Position numbers and translations under genes: made by a program
Part shown: piece by piece, positions 32,688-41,720 of the stretch
How the letters are laid out: every line of letters starts with the position of its first letter
Position numbering within the stretch: the first letter of the stretch is position 1
Notes under the pieces: generated by a model
Told to the model about the DNA's origin: nothing
What the model saw: only the letters and a program-made list of their open reading frames with translations
The model's database searches: none
Assembly (NCBI GenBank): GCA_958295835.1
Contig: OY282378.1
Location: 3,497,694-3,561,693, forward strand
Source of the DNA: an uncultured Gammaproteobacteria bacterium
GTDB lineage: Bacteria; Pseudomonadota; Gammaproteobacteria; HK1
Direction of reading: 5' to 3'
Length of the DNA stretch: 64,000 nucleotides

Positions 32688-33989
32688 ATGGAGCCCCGAC
32701 CGATGCCTGCGATGCACGACAGCCTGTGGACGGCCACCGCGCCCCCCGGCCCCGAGTGTCCGCCGCTGGAATCGAACGACGCCGCCGATGTGGTCGTGGT
32801 CGGGGCCGGCTACACCGGGCTTTCGGCCACGCTCCACCTCGCGCGGGCCGGCCGGCGGGTGGTGGTGCTCGATGCCGGCGAGCCGGGCTGGGGATGCTCG
32901 GGCCGTAACGGCGGGCAGGTGAACCCGGGTGGCGTGAAGATGCTGCCCGAAGACGTCCTCGCGACCCTGGGTCCGGTCTGGGGCGAGCGCTTCCTGGAGT
33001 TCGGCGACCGGAGCTGCAACCTCGTCTTCGAGCTCGTCGAGCGCTATCGAATCGAATGCGAGGCGCTTCGCCCGGGCTACGTGCAGGGGGGATTCGGTGC
33101 CAAGGGGCGCCGCTTCAACCGGGAATGGGCGCGCCAGTGGGCGGCGCGGAGCCGCGAGGTGCGGTTTCTCGAACGCGACGAGATTGCGGAGCTCATCGGC
33201 ACCCGGCGTTACGGCTCCGGGATGCACGATGCGCGCGGCGGCAACGTGCAGCCGCTGGCGTATGCGCGCGGGCTCGCGCGGGCCGCGATCGAGGAGGGGG
33301 CGGTCATCCACGGAGCGAGCGCCGCCACCGCCGTCGTCCGTGACGGAACCGGTTGGTCGGTGCACACCGATCGGGCGTCGATCCGTTGCGAATTCGTGGT
33401 GCTCGCGACGAACGGTTACACCGATCGCCTGTGGCCGGGGCTGCGCGAGACGGTGGTGCCGGTGGCGAGCTTCGTCACCGCCACCGCGCCGCTGGGCCAC
33501 AACGTGCTGCCCTCGGTCCTGCCCGGCCGGCACGCGGTCTCGGAGACCGCGCGGATCATCGTCTACTATCGGCTCGACCGACAGGGAAGGTTCATCATCG
33601 GCGGGCGCGGCCGATGGCTCGACGTAACCGATCGCGGGGACGCGCCGCATGTGCGCGTGGCGGCGGTGCGGCTCTTTCCCCAGCTCGAAGGCGTGGAATG
33701 GGAATACCGCTGGGCAGGTTGGCCGGCGATCACCCGGGATCATCTGCCGCGACTGTTCGCGCTCGACCGGGGCGTCTACGCGGGCCTCGGCTACAACGGA
33801 CGCGGCGTGGCGAGCGCCACCCTGATGGGGCAGCAGCTCGCCACCATGATCCTCGGCGACGGCGAGCCGCTGGTGGAGGTGCGGGGGCCGGAGCGGTTCG
33901 CATTCCACCGGTTCCGCCAGGCCGGCATCAGCTACCACCTGCTCGCCGGGAGTCTGCTCGACCATTTCGACCGCCGCGGCGCGGCCTGA
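32688..33989 (+). CDS. FAD-dependent oxidoreductase of the DAO/PuuB family
   Basis: 433-residue flavoprotein amine or amino-acid oxidase. DVVVVGAGYTGLSATLHLARAG at residues 34-55 is the dinucleotide-binding fold. GCSGRNGGQVNPG near 74 is the PuuB/gamma-glutamylputrescine oxidase-type motif, and YAGLGYNGRGVASATLMGQQ near 365 is the C-terminal flavin contact. Starts at GTG 32664, ATG 32688, 32703 and 32712 are all possible; 32688 has GAAGG nearby. It would oxidise a secondary or primary amine released in the pathway. Confidence 0.88.
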   Translation: MEPRPMPAMHDSLWTATAPPGPECPPLESNDAADVVVVGAGYTGLSATLHLARAGRRVVVLDAGEPGWGCSGRNGGQVNPGGVKMLPEDVLATLGPVWGERFLEFGDRSCNLVFELVERYRIECEALRPGYVQGGFGAKGRRFNREWARQWAARSREVRFLERDEIAELIGTRRYGSGMHDARGGNVQPLAYARGLARAAIEEGAVIHGASAATAVVRDGTGWSVHTDRASIRCEFVVLATNGYTDRLWPGLRETVVPVASFVTATAPLGHNVLPSVLPGRHAVSETARIIVYYRLDRQGRFIIGGRGRWLDVTDRGDAPHVRVAAVRLFPQLEGVEWEYRWAGWPAITRDHLPRLFALDRGVYAGLGYNGRGVASATLMGQQLATMILGDGEPLVEVRGPERFAFHRFRQAGISYHLLAGSLLDHFDRRGAA

Positions 33990-34089
33990 AGGAGCGCGGG
34001 AATCAGTCCTTTTTGGGAGACTTCACCCAGGAGGAGACGCTGATCCTGCTCGGCCAGCACGCCGCAGAGACCGGGTGGAGGCTGCGGAA

Positions 34090-34869
34090 ATGACGTCCGC
34101 ATCATTCGACATGACCGGAAAGGTTGCCCTGGTGACCGGTTCGAGTCGTGGAATCGGCCGTGCGATCGCCGAGGCGTTCGCCGAGGCCGGAGCGAGGGTC
34201 GTCGTCTCGAGCCGCAGGCAGGACGCCTGCGACCGGGTAGCGCGAGCGATTCGCTCCCGCGGTGCGGAGGTCGCCGCGATCGCATGCAACGTCTCCGACC
34301 GCGATGCGATCGACACGCTGGTGGCCAGTGCCGTCGAGCGGCTGGGTCCGATCGACGTCCTCGTCGGCAACGCGGCGACCAACCCTTACTTCGGACCGCT
34401 GCTCGATATCGAAGACCGGGCCTGGGACAAGGTCATGAGCACGAACGTGCGCAGCAACCTGTGGCTGTGCAACCGGGTGATTCCCGGCATGGCGGAACGG
34501 GGAGGGGGCGCGGTCGTTCTCATGTCCAGCATCGCCGCGTTCAAGGGCGATGCGGCGCTCGGTGCCTATGCGGTGTCGAAGGCGGCGGAGATCCAGCTCG
34601 TGCGCAGCCTCGCCGTGGAGTGGGGCCCGGCGAGGGTCCGGGTCAACGCCATCGCCCCCGGACTCGTGCGAACGGATTTCGCCCGCGCCCTATGGGAGGA
34701 CGACGCACGCAGGGTGGCGCGTGAGCGGGCTACGCCACTGCGCCGGATCGGCGAGCCGGAGGATGTTGCCGGCGCCGCGGTGTTCCTTGCTTCGCGCGCC
34801 GGTGCATATGTCACCGGCCAATGCATCGTCGTCGACGGCGGCGTGACGGTTGCCGGCGTGGCCGGATAG
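34090..34869 (+). CDS. Short-chain dehydrogenase/reductase
   Basis: 259-residue classical SDR. TGSSRGIGRAIAEAFAEAG at residue 14 binds NAD(P); VGNAATNPYFG, LMSSIAAFKG (Ser) and YAVSKAAEIQLVRSLAVEW (Tyr, Lys) form the active site; VDGGVTVAGV is the end. ATG 34090 is preceded by GGAGG eight bases upstream. The 100 bases before it contain a protein-like run (TQEETLILLGQHAAETGW) that may be the tail of a lost gene. Last gene of the accessory region. Confidence 0.9.
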   Translation: MTSASFDMTGKVALVTGSSRGIGRAIAEAFAEAGARVVVSSRRQDACDRVARAIRSRGAEVAAIACNVSDRDAIDTLVASAVERLGPIDVLVGNAATNPYFGPLLDIEDRAWDKVMSTNVRSNLWLCNRVIPGMAERGGGAVVLMSSIAAFKGDAALGAYAVSKAAEIQLVRSLAVEWGPARVRVNAIAPGLVRTDFARALWEDDARRVARERATPLRRIGEPEDVAGAAVFLASRAGAYVTGQCIVVDGGVTVAGVAG

Positions 34870-34970
34870 AACGAGCCGGAAGTCAGCCCCTTGTCCGTGA
34901 AATCTTCGACAAGACGACGATGATTCGTTCGCCGACCGGCGTTTGGTTCCGGCCATGCCGGGTCGGGAGT
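34869..34970. repeat. ~100-bp dispersed repeat, copy A
   Basis: GTCCGTGAAATCTTCGACAA, ACGACGATGATT and CGCCGACCGGCGTTTGGTTC match the minus strand of 50266-50365 with a few mismatches and one small indel. It directly follows the SDR stop, at the border between accessory and core regions. The remaining ~165 bases up to the tig promoter show nothing else. Confidence 0.85.
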
Positions 34971-35132
34971 CTCTCGACGTCTCCGCCGGTAGTGGCGGAA
35001 CACTTGGCGAAGGCGCGATCTTCGCGGCGGGCGTCGCGCCCATCATGACGGAGGACGGGCTGGAGAACGAACCCCGCCCTGGCCGTCGATGGGAGCTCGC
35101 GCTGCGTCGGTCTGCGATTCGAGCCGAAGAGG

Positions 35133-35161
35133 CTGCATCTGCAAAGATCCGATCGGTATAC
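35133..35161 (+). promoter_or_regulatory. Possible tig promoter
   Basis: A good -10 (TATACT at 35156) with a weak -35 (TGCATC) 17 bases upstream, 45 bases before the trigger-factor ATG. It is supported mainly by the -10 and position. Confidence 0.4.
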
Positions 35162-35205
35162 TGTAAGCGTCGGCCACAGGGGCGAAGGTGAAAGAGCCGC
35201 GTGAC

Positions 35206-36519
35206 ATGCAGGTGACGGTGGAAACGACGCAGGGACTCGAGCGGCGCATGCGGGTAGAGATACCCGAAGAGCGAATCCGGGGCGAGATCGACAGACGGTT
35301 GGGGGATCTCGCCAGAAGCGTCAGGATTCCCGGGTTCCGTCCGGGCAAGGCGCCGGTCAAGGTCGTCGCACGGCGCTACGGCCGGCAGGTGCGTGGCGAG
35401 GTGGTCGGCGGCATCGTCCAGGAATCGCTCATCGACGCCCTCGGCCAGGAGCAGCTCCGCCCCGCCGCGGCGCCGCGCATCGTGCCTCTGGAGACCGCCG
35501 TCGGGGTGACCTATACGGCGACGTTCGATGTATTCCCGGACATCTCCCTGCCGCGGTTCGAATCGGTCGAGATCGCGCGTCCGGTGGCTACGGTCATGGA
35601 CGAGGACGTCGACCGCATGCTGGAGACGATGCGCGCTCAGCGCCGGACGTGGAGGACGGTCGAGCGTGCCGCGACCTCCAACGACCGTGTAGTGGTGGAT
35701 CTCGAAGGTCTCGTGGACGGTGCGCCGTTCGATGACGCCCATGCGACGGAGCTGCCGGTCGAGCTCGGCGCGAGTCGCATGGTCGAAGGCTTCGAGGACG
35801 CCCTCGTCGGCGTGCAGTCCGGAGAGGACAAGACACTGGACCTTACGTTTCCGGAGAATTATCCCGAGCATCTGGCGGGCAAGCCGGTCACTTTCAACGT
35901 GAAGGTGCACCGGGTGGAAGAACCCGAGATTCCGGATATCGACGCCACGTTCGCGGAGAGCTTCGGCATCGCCGACGGCGGGGTCGATGCCTTGCGCAAC
36001 GAAGTGCGTGGGAACATGGAGCGCGAGCTCGTCGATGGACTGCGCACGGTGCTGAAGCAGCGCGTCATGGAAGCCCTGCTTGCCGGAAACGAGATCGAGC
36101 TCCCTGGATCGATGGTTCGCGATGAGGTGACGCGCGCCATGCAGCGCCGTCGCGAGGAGATCGAGCGTTCCGGGATCGACCCGCAACGCATCGAGCTGGA
36201 GCCGGACGCGTTCGAGGGGCCGGTGAGGCGTCGGATTGCCCTCGATCTGATCGTCGCGGAGATCGTCAAGGAGCACCGGATCGAGCTCGACCACGCACGT
36301 GTACGCACCCGGGTCGAAACGATTGCGTCGACTTACCAGGACCCCGCCAGGATACTCGACTGGTACTACTCCGACCGCGAGCGCCTCTCCGGGATCGAAT
36401 CACTCGTGTTCGAGGATCAGGTCGTGGAGTGGATCCTGGAGCGGGCGCGGGTGACGGACGAGCCGACCTCGTTTGACCGGATCCTGAATCCCCGGCAGAC
36501 TGATGTCGCGGCCGCGTGA
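35206..36519 (+). CDS. tig: Trigger factor, ribosome-associated chaperone
   Basis: 437 residues. The N-terminal ribosome-binding domain starts MQVTVETTQGLERRMRV and contains the GFRPGKAPVKVVARRYG loop that docks to protein L23. The FKBP-like prolyl isomerase domain spans about 160-240 (DRVVVDLEGLVDG, FPENYPEHLAGKPVTF), and the helical C-terminal chaperone arms follow. ATG 35206 is preferred over GTG 35188 because it gives the canonical N-terminus. It heads the protein quality-control group tig-clpP-clpX-lon, the standard order in gammaproteobacteria. Confidence 0.97.
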   Translation: MQVTVETTQGLERRMRVEIPEERIRGEIDRRLGDLARSVRIPGFRPGKAPVKVVARRYGRQVRGEVVGGIVQESLIDALGQEQLRPAAAPRIVPLETAVGVTYTATFDVFPDISLPRFESVEIARPVATVMDEDVDRMLETMRAQRRTWRTVERAATSNDRVVVDLEGLVDGAPFDDAHATELPVELGASRMVEGFEDALVGVQSGEDKTLDLTFPENYPEHLAGKPVTFNVKVHRVEEPEIPDIDATFAESFGIADGGVDALRNEVRGNMERELVDGLRTVLKQRVMEALLAGNEIELPGSMVRDEVTRAMQRRREEIERSGIDPQRIELEPDAFEGPVRRRIALDLIVAEIVKEHRIELDHARVRTRVETIASTYQDPARILDWYYSDRERLSGIESLVFEDQVVEWILERARVTDEPTSFDRILNPRQTDVAAA

Positions 36520-36672
36520 AGGGGGGCGGTCGCGGGGAAGTGCGCGCGAGCGCTCGTCGCTCGAGGTTGCAGGATGCTTCGAGTCGCGGGTGGCATCGAA
36601 TCGACCGGGACGGAATGCGCACTGAAGTCGGTGCAACCCGAAGTCACCAGAACCAGGAGCGGATGGCCTGAC

Positions 36673-37308
36673 ATGTCCGGAGCAACGCAGACTCGCGCGC
36701 TCAACCTCATACCCATCGTCGTAGAGCAATCCGCGCGGGGCGAGCGATCCTACGACATCTACTCGCGACTGCTGAAGGAACGGGTCGTGTTCGTGTGCGG
36801 GCCGATCGATGATCTCGTCTCGAACGTGGTCGTTGCGCAGTTGCTGTTTCTCGAATCGGAGAATCCCGACAAGGATATTCATCTGTACGTCAATTCGCCG
36901 GGCGGTGTGGTCACCGCGGGACTCGCGGTCTACGACACGATGCAGTTCGTCAGGCCGGACGTGAGCACCATGTGCGTCGGGCAGGCCGCGAGCATGGGGG
37001 CGTTGTTGCTGGCCGGGGGAGCGAAGGGGAAGCGCCATTGCCTGCCTCATTCCCGGATGATGATCCACCAGCCGCTCGGCGGCTTCCGGGGCCAGGCGTC
37101 CGACATCGACATCCACGCAAAGGAAATCCTGCGTACCCGCGAGCGTCTGAACGCCATTCTCGCCTCTCACACCGGGCAGCCGATCGAGCGTATCCGGACC
37201 GATACCGACCGGGATCGGTTCATGGAAGCGAATGAAGCCCGGGAGTACGGACTGATCGACGAAGTGTTGGAGGCGCGGGAAACTCGCGCAGGCTCCGACG
37301 GCGGTTGA
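36673..37308 (+). CDS. clpP: ATP-dependent Clp protease proteolytic subunit
   Basis: 211-residue serine peptidase that forms the tetradecameric chamber used with ClpX. The catalytic triad is in [14 protein letters not shown] (Ser), [10 protein letters not shown] (His) and the [13 protein letters not shown] region (Asp). The N-terminus [24 protein letters not shown] is characteristic. ATG 36673 has AGGAGCGG upstream; an open frame extends 33 codons before it but is not conserved-looking. Confidence 0.97.
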   Translation: MSGATQTRALNLIPIVVEQSARGERSYDIYSRLLKERVVFVCGPIDDLVSNVVVAQLLFLESENPDKDIHLYVNSPGGVVTAGLAVYDTMQFVRPDVSTMCVGQAASMGALLLAGGAKGKRHCLPHSRMMIHQPLGGFRGQASDIDIHAKEILRTRERLNAILASHTGQPIERIRTDTDRDRFMEANEAREYGLIDEVLEARETRAGSDGG

Positions 37309-37344
37309 CGCCCTCGGCGGCGAAACAATGCGCGAAAGCACCTG

Positions 37345-38625
37345 ATGGCGACCGACAAGCAAGGCAAGGGCGGCAGCGGCGACCGGCTGCTGTACTGCTC
37401 CTTCTGCGGCAAGAGCCAGCACGAGGTCCGCAAGCTGATCGCCGGTCCGTCGGTATTCATCTGCGATGAGTGCGTCGATCTCTGCAACGACATCATCCGC
37501 GAGGAGATCCGGGAAAAATCAGGATCGGGCTCTTCGAGCAGGCTGCCCGCTCCGCGAGAGATCGACCACACCCTCAACGACTATGTCGTCGGCCAGTTCC
37601 ACGCGAAGAAGGTGCTCTCGGTCGCGGTGTACAACCACTACAAGCGGCTCGACTCCGGGGCCAAGGTCGACGAGGTGGAGCTGTCGAAGAGCAATGTACT
37701 GCTCATCGGTCCTACCGGCTGCGGGAAGACCCTGCTCGCTGAAACGCTGGCCCGCCTGCTCGATGTCCCGTTCACCATCGCCGATGCGACGACGCTGACC
37801 GAAGCCGGGTACGTCGGCGAGGATGTCGAGAACATCATTCAGAAGCTTCTCCAGAAGTGCGATTACGACGTGGAGAAGGCGCAGACGGGCATCGTCTACA
37901 TCGACGAGATCGACAAGATCTCGCGAAAGTCGGACAACCCGTCCATTACCCGGGACGTGTCGGGTGAAGGGGTCCAGCAGGCGCTGCTCAAGCTCATCGA
38001 GGGAACGGTGGCTTCGGTGCCGCCCCAGGGCGGCCGCAAGCACCCGCAACAGGAATTTCTCCAGGTCAACACGTCGAACATACTGTTCATATGCGGTGGT
38101 GCGTTCGGCGGGCTGGACAAGATCATCGAGCGCCGGGCTTCGCAGCATGGCGGCATCGGCTTCGCGGCGGACGTGAAAGGCAGGGACGATGCGAAGAAGG
38201 TCGGTGAGATTCTCAAGGACGTAGAGCCCGAGGATCTCATTCACTATGGCCTGATCCCGGAATTCGTCGGACGACTGCCGATTCTTGCCACGCTCGAGGA
38301 GCTCGACGAAACGCAGCTCGTCCAGATCCTCACCGAGCCGAAGAATGCGCTCGTGAAGCAGTACAAGCGGCTTTTCCAGATGGAGGGTACCGAAGTCGAG
38401 TTTCGCGAGGATGCGCTCGGCTGCGTTGCCCGCAAGGCGATGGAACGCAAGACCGGCGCGCGGGGTCTCAGATCGATTCTGGAGCACGTGCTTCTGGACA
38501 CGATGTATGACTTGCCGTCGATGGACGACGTGGCGAAGGTCGTTGTCGATGAATCCGTGATCGAAGGAGAATCCGCTCCTCTGCTCATCTACGATGGCGA
38601 CAGGCAGCGCGCTGCCCCGGTCTGA
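37345..38625 (+). CDS. clpX: Clp protease ATP-binding unfoldase
   Basis: 426-residue AAA+ unfoldase that feeds substrates, including ssrA-tagged proteins, to ClpP. The zinc-binding domain CSFCGKS...CDECVDLC occupies residues 14-40. Walker [16 protein letters not shown] is near 122, Walker [13 protein letters not shown] near 182, the IGF-type loop for ClpP contact ([10 protein letters not shown]) near 270, and the C-terminal [13 protein letters not shown] follows. It lies 36 bases after clpP, so the two are co-transcribed. An ssrA gene in the same window supplies the tag. Confidence 0.98.
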   Translation: MATDKQGKGGSGDRLLYCSFCGKSQHEVRKLIAGPSVFICDECVDLCNDIIREEIREKSGSGSSSRLPAPREIDHTLNDYVVGQFHAKKVLSVAVYNHYKRLDSGAKVDEVELSKSNVLLIGPTGCGKTLLAETLARLLDVPFTIADATTLTEAGYVGEDVENIIQKLLQKCDYDVEKAQTGIVYIDEIDKISRKSDNPSITRDVSGEGVQQALLKLIEGTVASVPPQGGRKHPQQEFLQVNTSNILFICGGAFGGLDKIIERRASQHGGIGFAADVKGRDDAKKVGEILKDVEPEDLIHYGLIPEFVGRLPILATLEELDETQLVQILTEPKNALVKQYKRLFQMEGTEVEFREDALGCVARKAMERKTGARGLRSILEHVLLDTMYDLPSMDDVAKVVVDESVIEGESAPLLIYDGDRQRAAPV

Positions 38626-38717
38626 TGCAGGGAGATGGCGATGCGCGGGAGCATTCCAGCCTCTTGGATGCGGCAGGCAGGCCGGAAACAGTCTTGTTCC
38701 ATACAAGTGAATGAATG

Positions 38718-38744
38718 CTTGAAATCCGCCGCCGCTGGCGCCAT
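38718..38744 (+). promoter_or_regulatory. Heat-shock (sigma-32-type) promoter of lon
   Basis: CTTGAAA, 14-base spacer, CGCCAT, which matches the sigma-32 consensus (CTTGAAA / CCCCAT) at all but one base. It lies 100 bases before the lon ATG in the 218-base clpX-lon gap. In E. coli lon is also a sigma-32 gene. Confidence 0.75.
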
Positions 38745-38843
38745 GTACCACGAATCGCGGGTTGCGGAACCACACCAACTGCCTGCTCGGCGTCGTCGGG
38801 CGAGCACCGTTTTCGGCTGAACACTCTTCAGGAGGTGCTCGAC

Positions 38844-41234
38844 ATGATCCCCGTGCTTCCCCTGCGGGACGTCGTTGTCTATCCGTACATGGTGATCCCT
38901 CTCTTCGTCGGCCGGGATCGGTCGATCCAGGCACTCCAGCGGTCGATGGAGGAGGATAAGCGTATCCTCCTCGTCGCGCAGATGGATGCGGGCCAGGACA
39001 ATCCGGCAATCGACGAGATTTACCGGATCGGGACCATCTCCACCATTCTGCAGCTCCTGAAGCTTCCTGACGGTACCGTAAAGGTCCTGGTGGAAGGAGG
39101 GCAGCGCGCGCGTATCGACGGGTTCGAGGATGGAGAATCCTTCCTCAGCGCGAGTATCTCCGTGCTCGAGTCGGGACCCGGGGATGGGCGTGAGATTGAA
39201 GCGCTGACCCGCTCCCTGCTCGCCCACTTCGAGCAGTACGTCAAGCTCAACAAGAAGACCCCGCCGGAAATACTGGCATCGCTTTCGAGTATCGAGGACG
39301 CGGCGCGGCTCGCCGATACCGTCGCTGCCCACCTCGGGGTGAAGATCGAGCAGAAGCAGGCGATCCTCGAGATACACGACACGAAGGAGCGGCTGGAGCA
39401 TCTCGTTGCGCGAATCGAGGAGGAGATGGATCTCCTGCAGGTCGAGAAGCGCATTCGCGGCCGCGTGAAACGGCAGATGGAGAAGAGCCAGCGCGAGTAC
39501 TACCTCAATGAGCAGATGAAGGCGATTCAGAAGGAGCTCGGCGACATGGACGAGTCGCCGAACGAGATCGAGGACCTTGCCAAGCGGATCGAGTCGGCCG
39601 GGATGTCGAAAGAGGCGCGCGGCAAGGCGACGGCGGAGCTGAACAAGCTCAAGATGATGTCACCGATGTCTGCCGAAGCGACCGTGGTCCGCAATTACGT
39701 CGATTGGCTGGTGAACGTTCCGTGGAAGAAGCGCACTCGTACCGGACGCGATCTCGGCAAGGCGGAGGAGGTGCTTGAAGCCGACCATTACGGCCTCGAG
39801 AAGGTGAAGGAGCGCATCGTGGAATATCTCGCGGTGCAGACTCGGGTCAAGAAGCTCAAGGGGCCGATCCTCTGTCTGGTGGGGGCCCCCGGAGTGGGCA
39901 AGACCTCGCTGGGTCAGTCGATTGCACGGGCGACGAACCGCAAGTTCGTCAGAATGTCACTGGGAGGGGTCCGCGACGAGGCCGAGATCCGTGGTCACCG
40001 GCGCACCTATATCGGCGCTCTCCCTGGAAAGATCGTGCAGAACCTCGCGAAGGCAGGTGTCCGCAACCCACTGTTCCTGCTCGACGAAGTCGACAAGATG
40101 TCGATGGATTTTCGCGGCGATCCCTCCTCGGCGCTGCTCGAAGTGCTCGATCCCGAGCAGAATCACGCATTCAACGATCACTATCTCGAGGTCGACTACG
40201 ATCTCTCCCACGTCATGTTCGTCGCGACCGCGAATACGCTGAATATTCCGCCGCCGCTGCTCGATCGCATGGAGGTCATCAGGCTTTCGGGATACACCGA
40301 GGACGAGAAGCTCAACATCGCGCTGCGATACCTCCTGCCGAAGCAGATGGAGAACGCGGGTCTCGAAGCGAAGGAGCTGACGGTCTCCGAGGACACGATT
40401 CGCAGCATCATCCGCTACTACACCCGCGAGGCCGGGGTGAGGAACGTGGAGCGCGAGATCGCCAAGATCTGCCGAAAGGTCGTCAAGAAGAAGGTGGGCG
40501 ACAAGGTGGAAGGCGCGGTCGAGATCACATCGGACAATATCGAGAGCTACCTCGGCGTCAAGCGATACAGGTTCGGACGGAAGGAAGAAGAGGATCGCGT
40601 GGGGCAGGTCACCGGACTTGCCTGGACCGAGGTTGGCGGGGACCTGCTCACGATTGAAGCGGTGGTGATGTCCGGGAAGGGCAAGGCCACGTACACGGGC
40701 CAGCTCGGGGACGTGATGCAGGAGTCGATCCAGGCCGCGATGACGGTGGTGCGTGCGCGTGCCGCGGTTCTCGGCGTCGACAGGAAGTTCTATCAGAAGC
40801 GCGACATCCACATCCACGTTCCGGAAGGTGCGACTCCGAAGGACGGTCCGAGCGCCGGCGTTGGAATGTGCACCGCGGTAGTGTCTGCGCTGACCGGCAT
40901 CCCGGTGCGCGCCGATGTTGCCATGACCGGCGAGATTACGCTTCGGGGTGAGGTTCTGCCCATTGGGGGACTGAAGGAGAAGCTGCTCGCGGCGCTTCGC
41001 GGCGGAATTCGCCTCGTGCTGATCCCCGAGGAGAACGCGAGGGAGCTCGTGGAGATCCCGGACGACATCAAGTCCAATCTCGATATTCGGCCTGTGAAAT
41101 GGATCGATCAGGTGCTGGATATCGCCTTGACGAGACAACCGGCCAGTGCGGACGAGCAGGTGGAAGAGGCGCGAGTGGAGTCATCCGATTCGGGCGACGA
41201 CGATGTGGACCGCAACGGTCTGACGACGCACTGA
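38844..41234 (+). CDS. lon: ATP-dependent Lon protease
   Basis: 796-residue cytosolic protease. The N-terminal substrate domain starts MIPVLPLRDVVVYPYMVIPLFVGR. Walker A GAPGVGKTSLGQSIA is near residue 350, Walker B PLFLLDEVDKM near 410, the proteolytic Ser in KDGPSAGVGMCTA near 670 and the catalytic Lys in GGLKEKLLAALRGG near 713. ATG 38844 with AGGAGG seven bases upstream fixes the start; 43 upstream codons are open but cross the promoter. A heat-shock-type promoter precedes it. The last 35 residues are acidic. Confidence 0.98.
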   Translation: MIPVLPLRDVVVYPYMVIPLFVGRDRSIQALQRSMEEDKRILLVAQMDAGQDNPAIDEIYRIGTISTILQLLKLPDGTVKVLVEGGQRARIDGFEDGESFLSASISVLESGPGDGREIEALTRSLLAHFEQYVKLNKKTPPEILASLSSIEDAARLADTVAAHLGVKIEQKQAILEIHDTKERLEHLVARIEEEMDLLQVEKRIRGRVKRQMEKSQREYYLNEQMKAIQKELGDMDESPNEIEDLAKRIESAGMSKEARGKATAELNKLKMMSPMSAEATVVRNYVDWLVNVPWKKRTRTGRDLGKAEEVLEADHYGLEKVKERIVEYLAVQTRVKKLKGPILCLVGAPGVGKTSLGQSIARATNRKFVRMSLGGVRDEAEIRGHRRTYIGALPGKIVQNLAKAGVRNPLFLLDEVDKMSMDFRGDPSSALLEVLDPEQNHAFNDHYLEVDYDLSHVMFVATANTLNIPPPLLDRMEVIRLSGYTEDEKLNIALRYLLPKQMENAGLEAKELTVSEDTIRSIIRYYTREAGVRNVEREIAKICRKVVKKKVGDKVEGAVEITSDNIESYLGVKRYRFGRKEEEDRVGQVTGLAWTEVGGDLLTIEAVVMSGKGKATYTGQLGDVMQESIQAAMTVVRARAAVLGVDRKFYQKRDIHIHVPEGATPKDGPSAGVGMCTAVVSALTGIPVRADVAMTGEITLRGEVLPIGGLKEKLLAALRGGIRLVLIPEENARELVEIPDDIKSNLDIRPVKWIDQVLDIALTRQPASADEQVEEARVESSDSGDDDVDRNGLTTH

Positions 41235-41262
41235 CCGGCGACAACGCGGCGTCGAGCGATCG

Positions 41263-41292
41263 TTGACAGCGGCTTCAGGCACTTGCTATATA
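41263..41292 (+). promoter_or_regulatory. Strong sigma-70 promoter of the tRNA unit
   Basis: A perfect TTGACA, 18-base spacer and TATATA just after lon, about 100 bases before the first tRNA. A weaker pair (TTGGTT, 18 bases, TAGACT at 41350-41379) lies closer to the tRNA and may be an alternative. Confidence 0.7.
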
Positions 41293-41392
41293 CCCGTGCG
41301 CAAGGAGGGCGGGAATCGAGTCGCGTTGCGCGCGAAGCTCGCCTGCCGCTTGGTTGCTCCCCGGAAGATGGCGTAGACTCGCCGCTTCTTCC

Positions 41393-41465
41393 GGGTGCTT
41401 AGCTCAGCAGGGAGAGCGTCGCCCTTACAAGGCGAAGGTCGGGGGTTCGAACCCCTCAGCACCCA
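41393..41465 (+). tRNA. tRNA-Val (anticodon TAC)
   Basis: GGGTGCT and AGCACCC form the acceptor stem. The D arm AGCTCAGCAGGGAGAGC, anticodon stem around CCTTACAAG and T arm GGGGGTTCGAACCCC are all intact. The discriminator base is A and CCA is not encoded. It forms a pair with tRNA-Asp, 29 bases downstream. Confidence 0.97.
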
Positions 41466-41494
41466 TCAGGACCTGGTCCGGCACCAGCTTTTTC

Positions 41495-41571
41495 GGAGTG
41501 GTAGTTCAGTTGGTTAGAATACCGGCCTGTCACGCCGGGGGTCGCGGGTTCGAGTCCCGTCCACTCCGCCA
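41495..41571 (+). tRNA. tRNA-Asp (anticodon GTC)
   Basis: GGAGTGG pairs with CCACTCC. GCCTGTCACGC is the anticodon arm and GCGGGTTCGAGTCCCGT the T arm. The encoded 3' end is GCCA, so CCA is present, unlike in the neighbouring tRNA-Val. Confidence 0.98.
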
Positions 41572-41590
41572 TCGGATTCGCGGTGATCAG

Positions 41591-41616
41591 GCGCCCCCTT
41601 GGCGGGCGCTTTTCCC
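41591..41616 (+). terminator. Rho-independent terminator after the tRNAs
   Basis: GCGCCC and GGGCGC form a stem around CCTTGGC, followed by TTTTCCCTTT. It ends the tRNA transcript about 100 bases before ppiD. Confidence 0.75.
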
Positions 41617-41720
41617 TTTGTACACGGCTCTCCGGCGCTACCGTCCTGCGCTGGCCACATTCGAGAGCCGTGGCCGTGTCCGGTCGATTCGACGGTGCGT
41701 GAACCGCCGAGGTTGATTTC

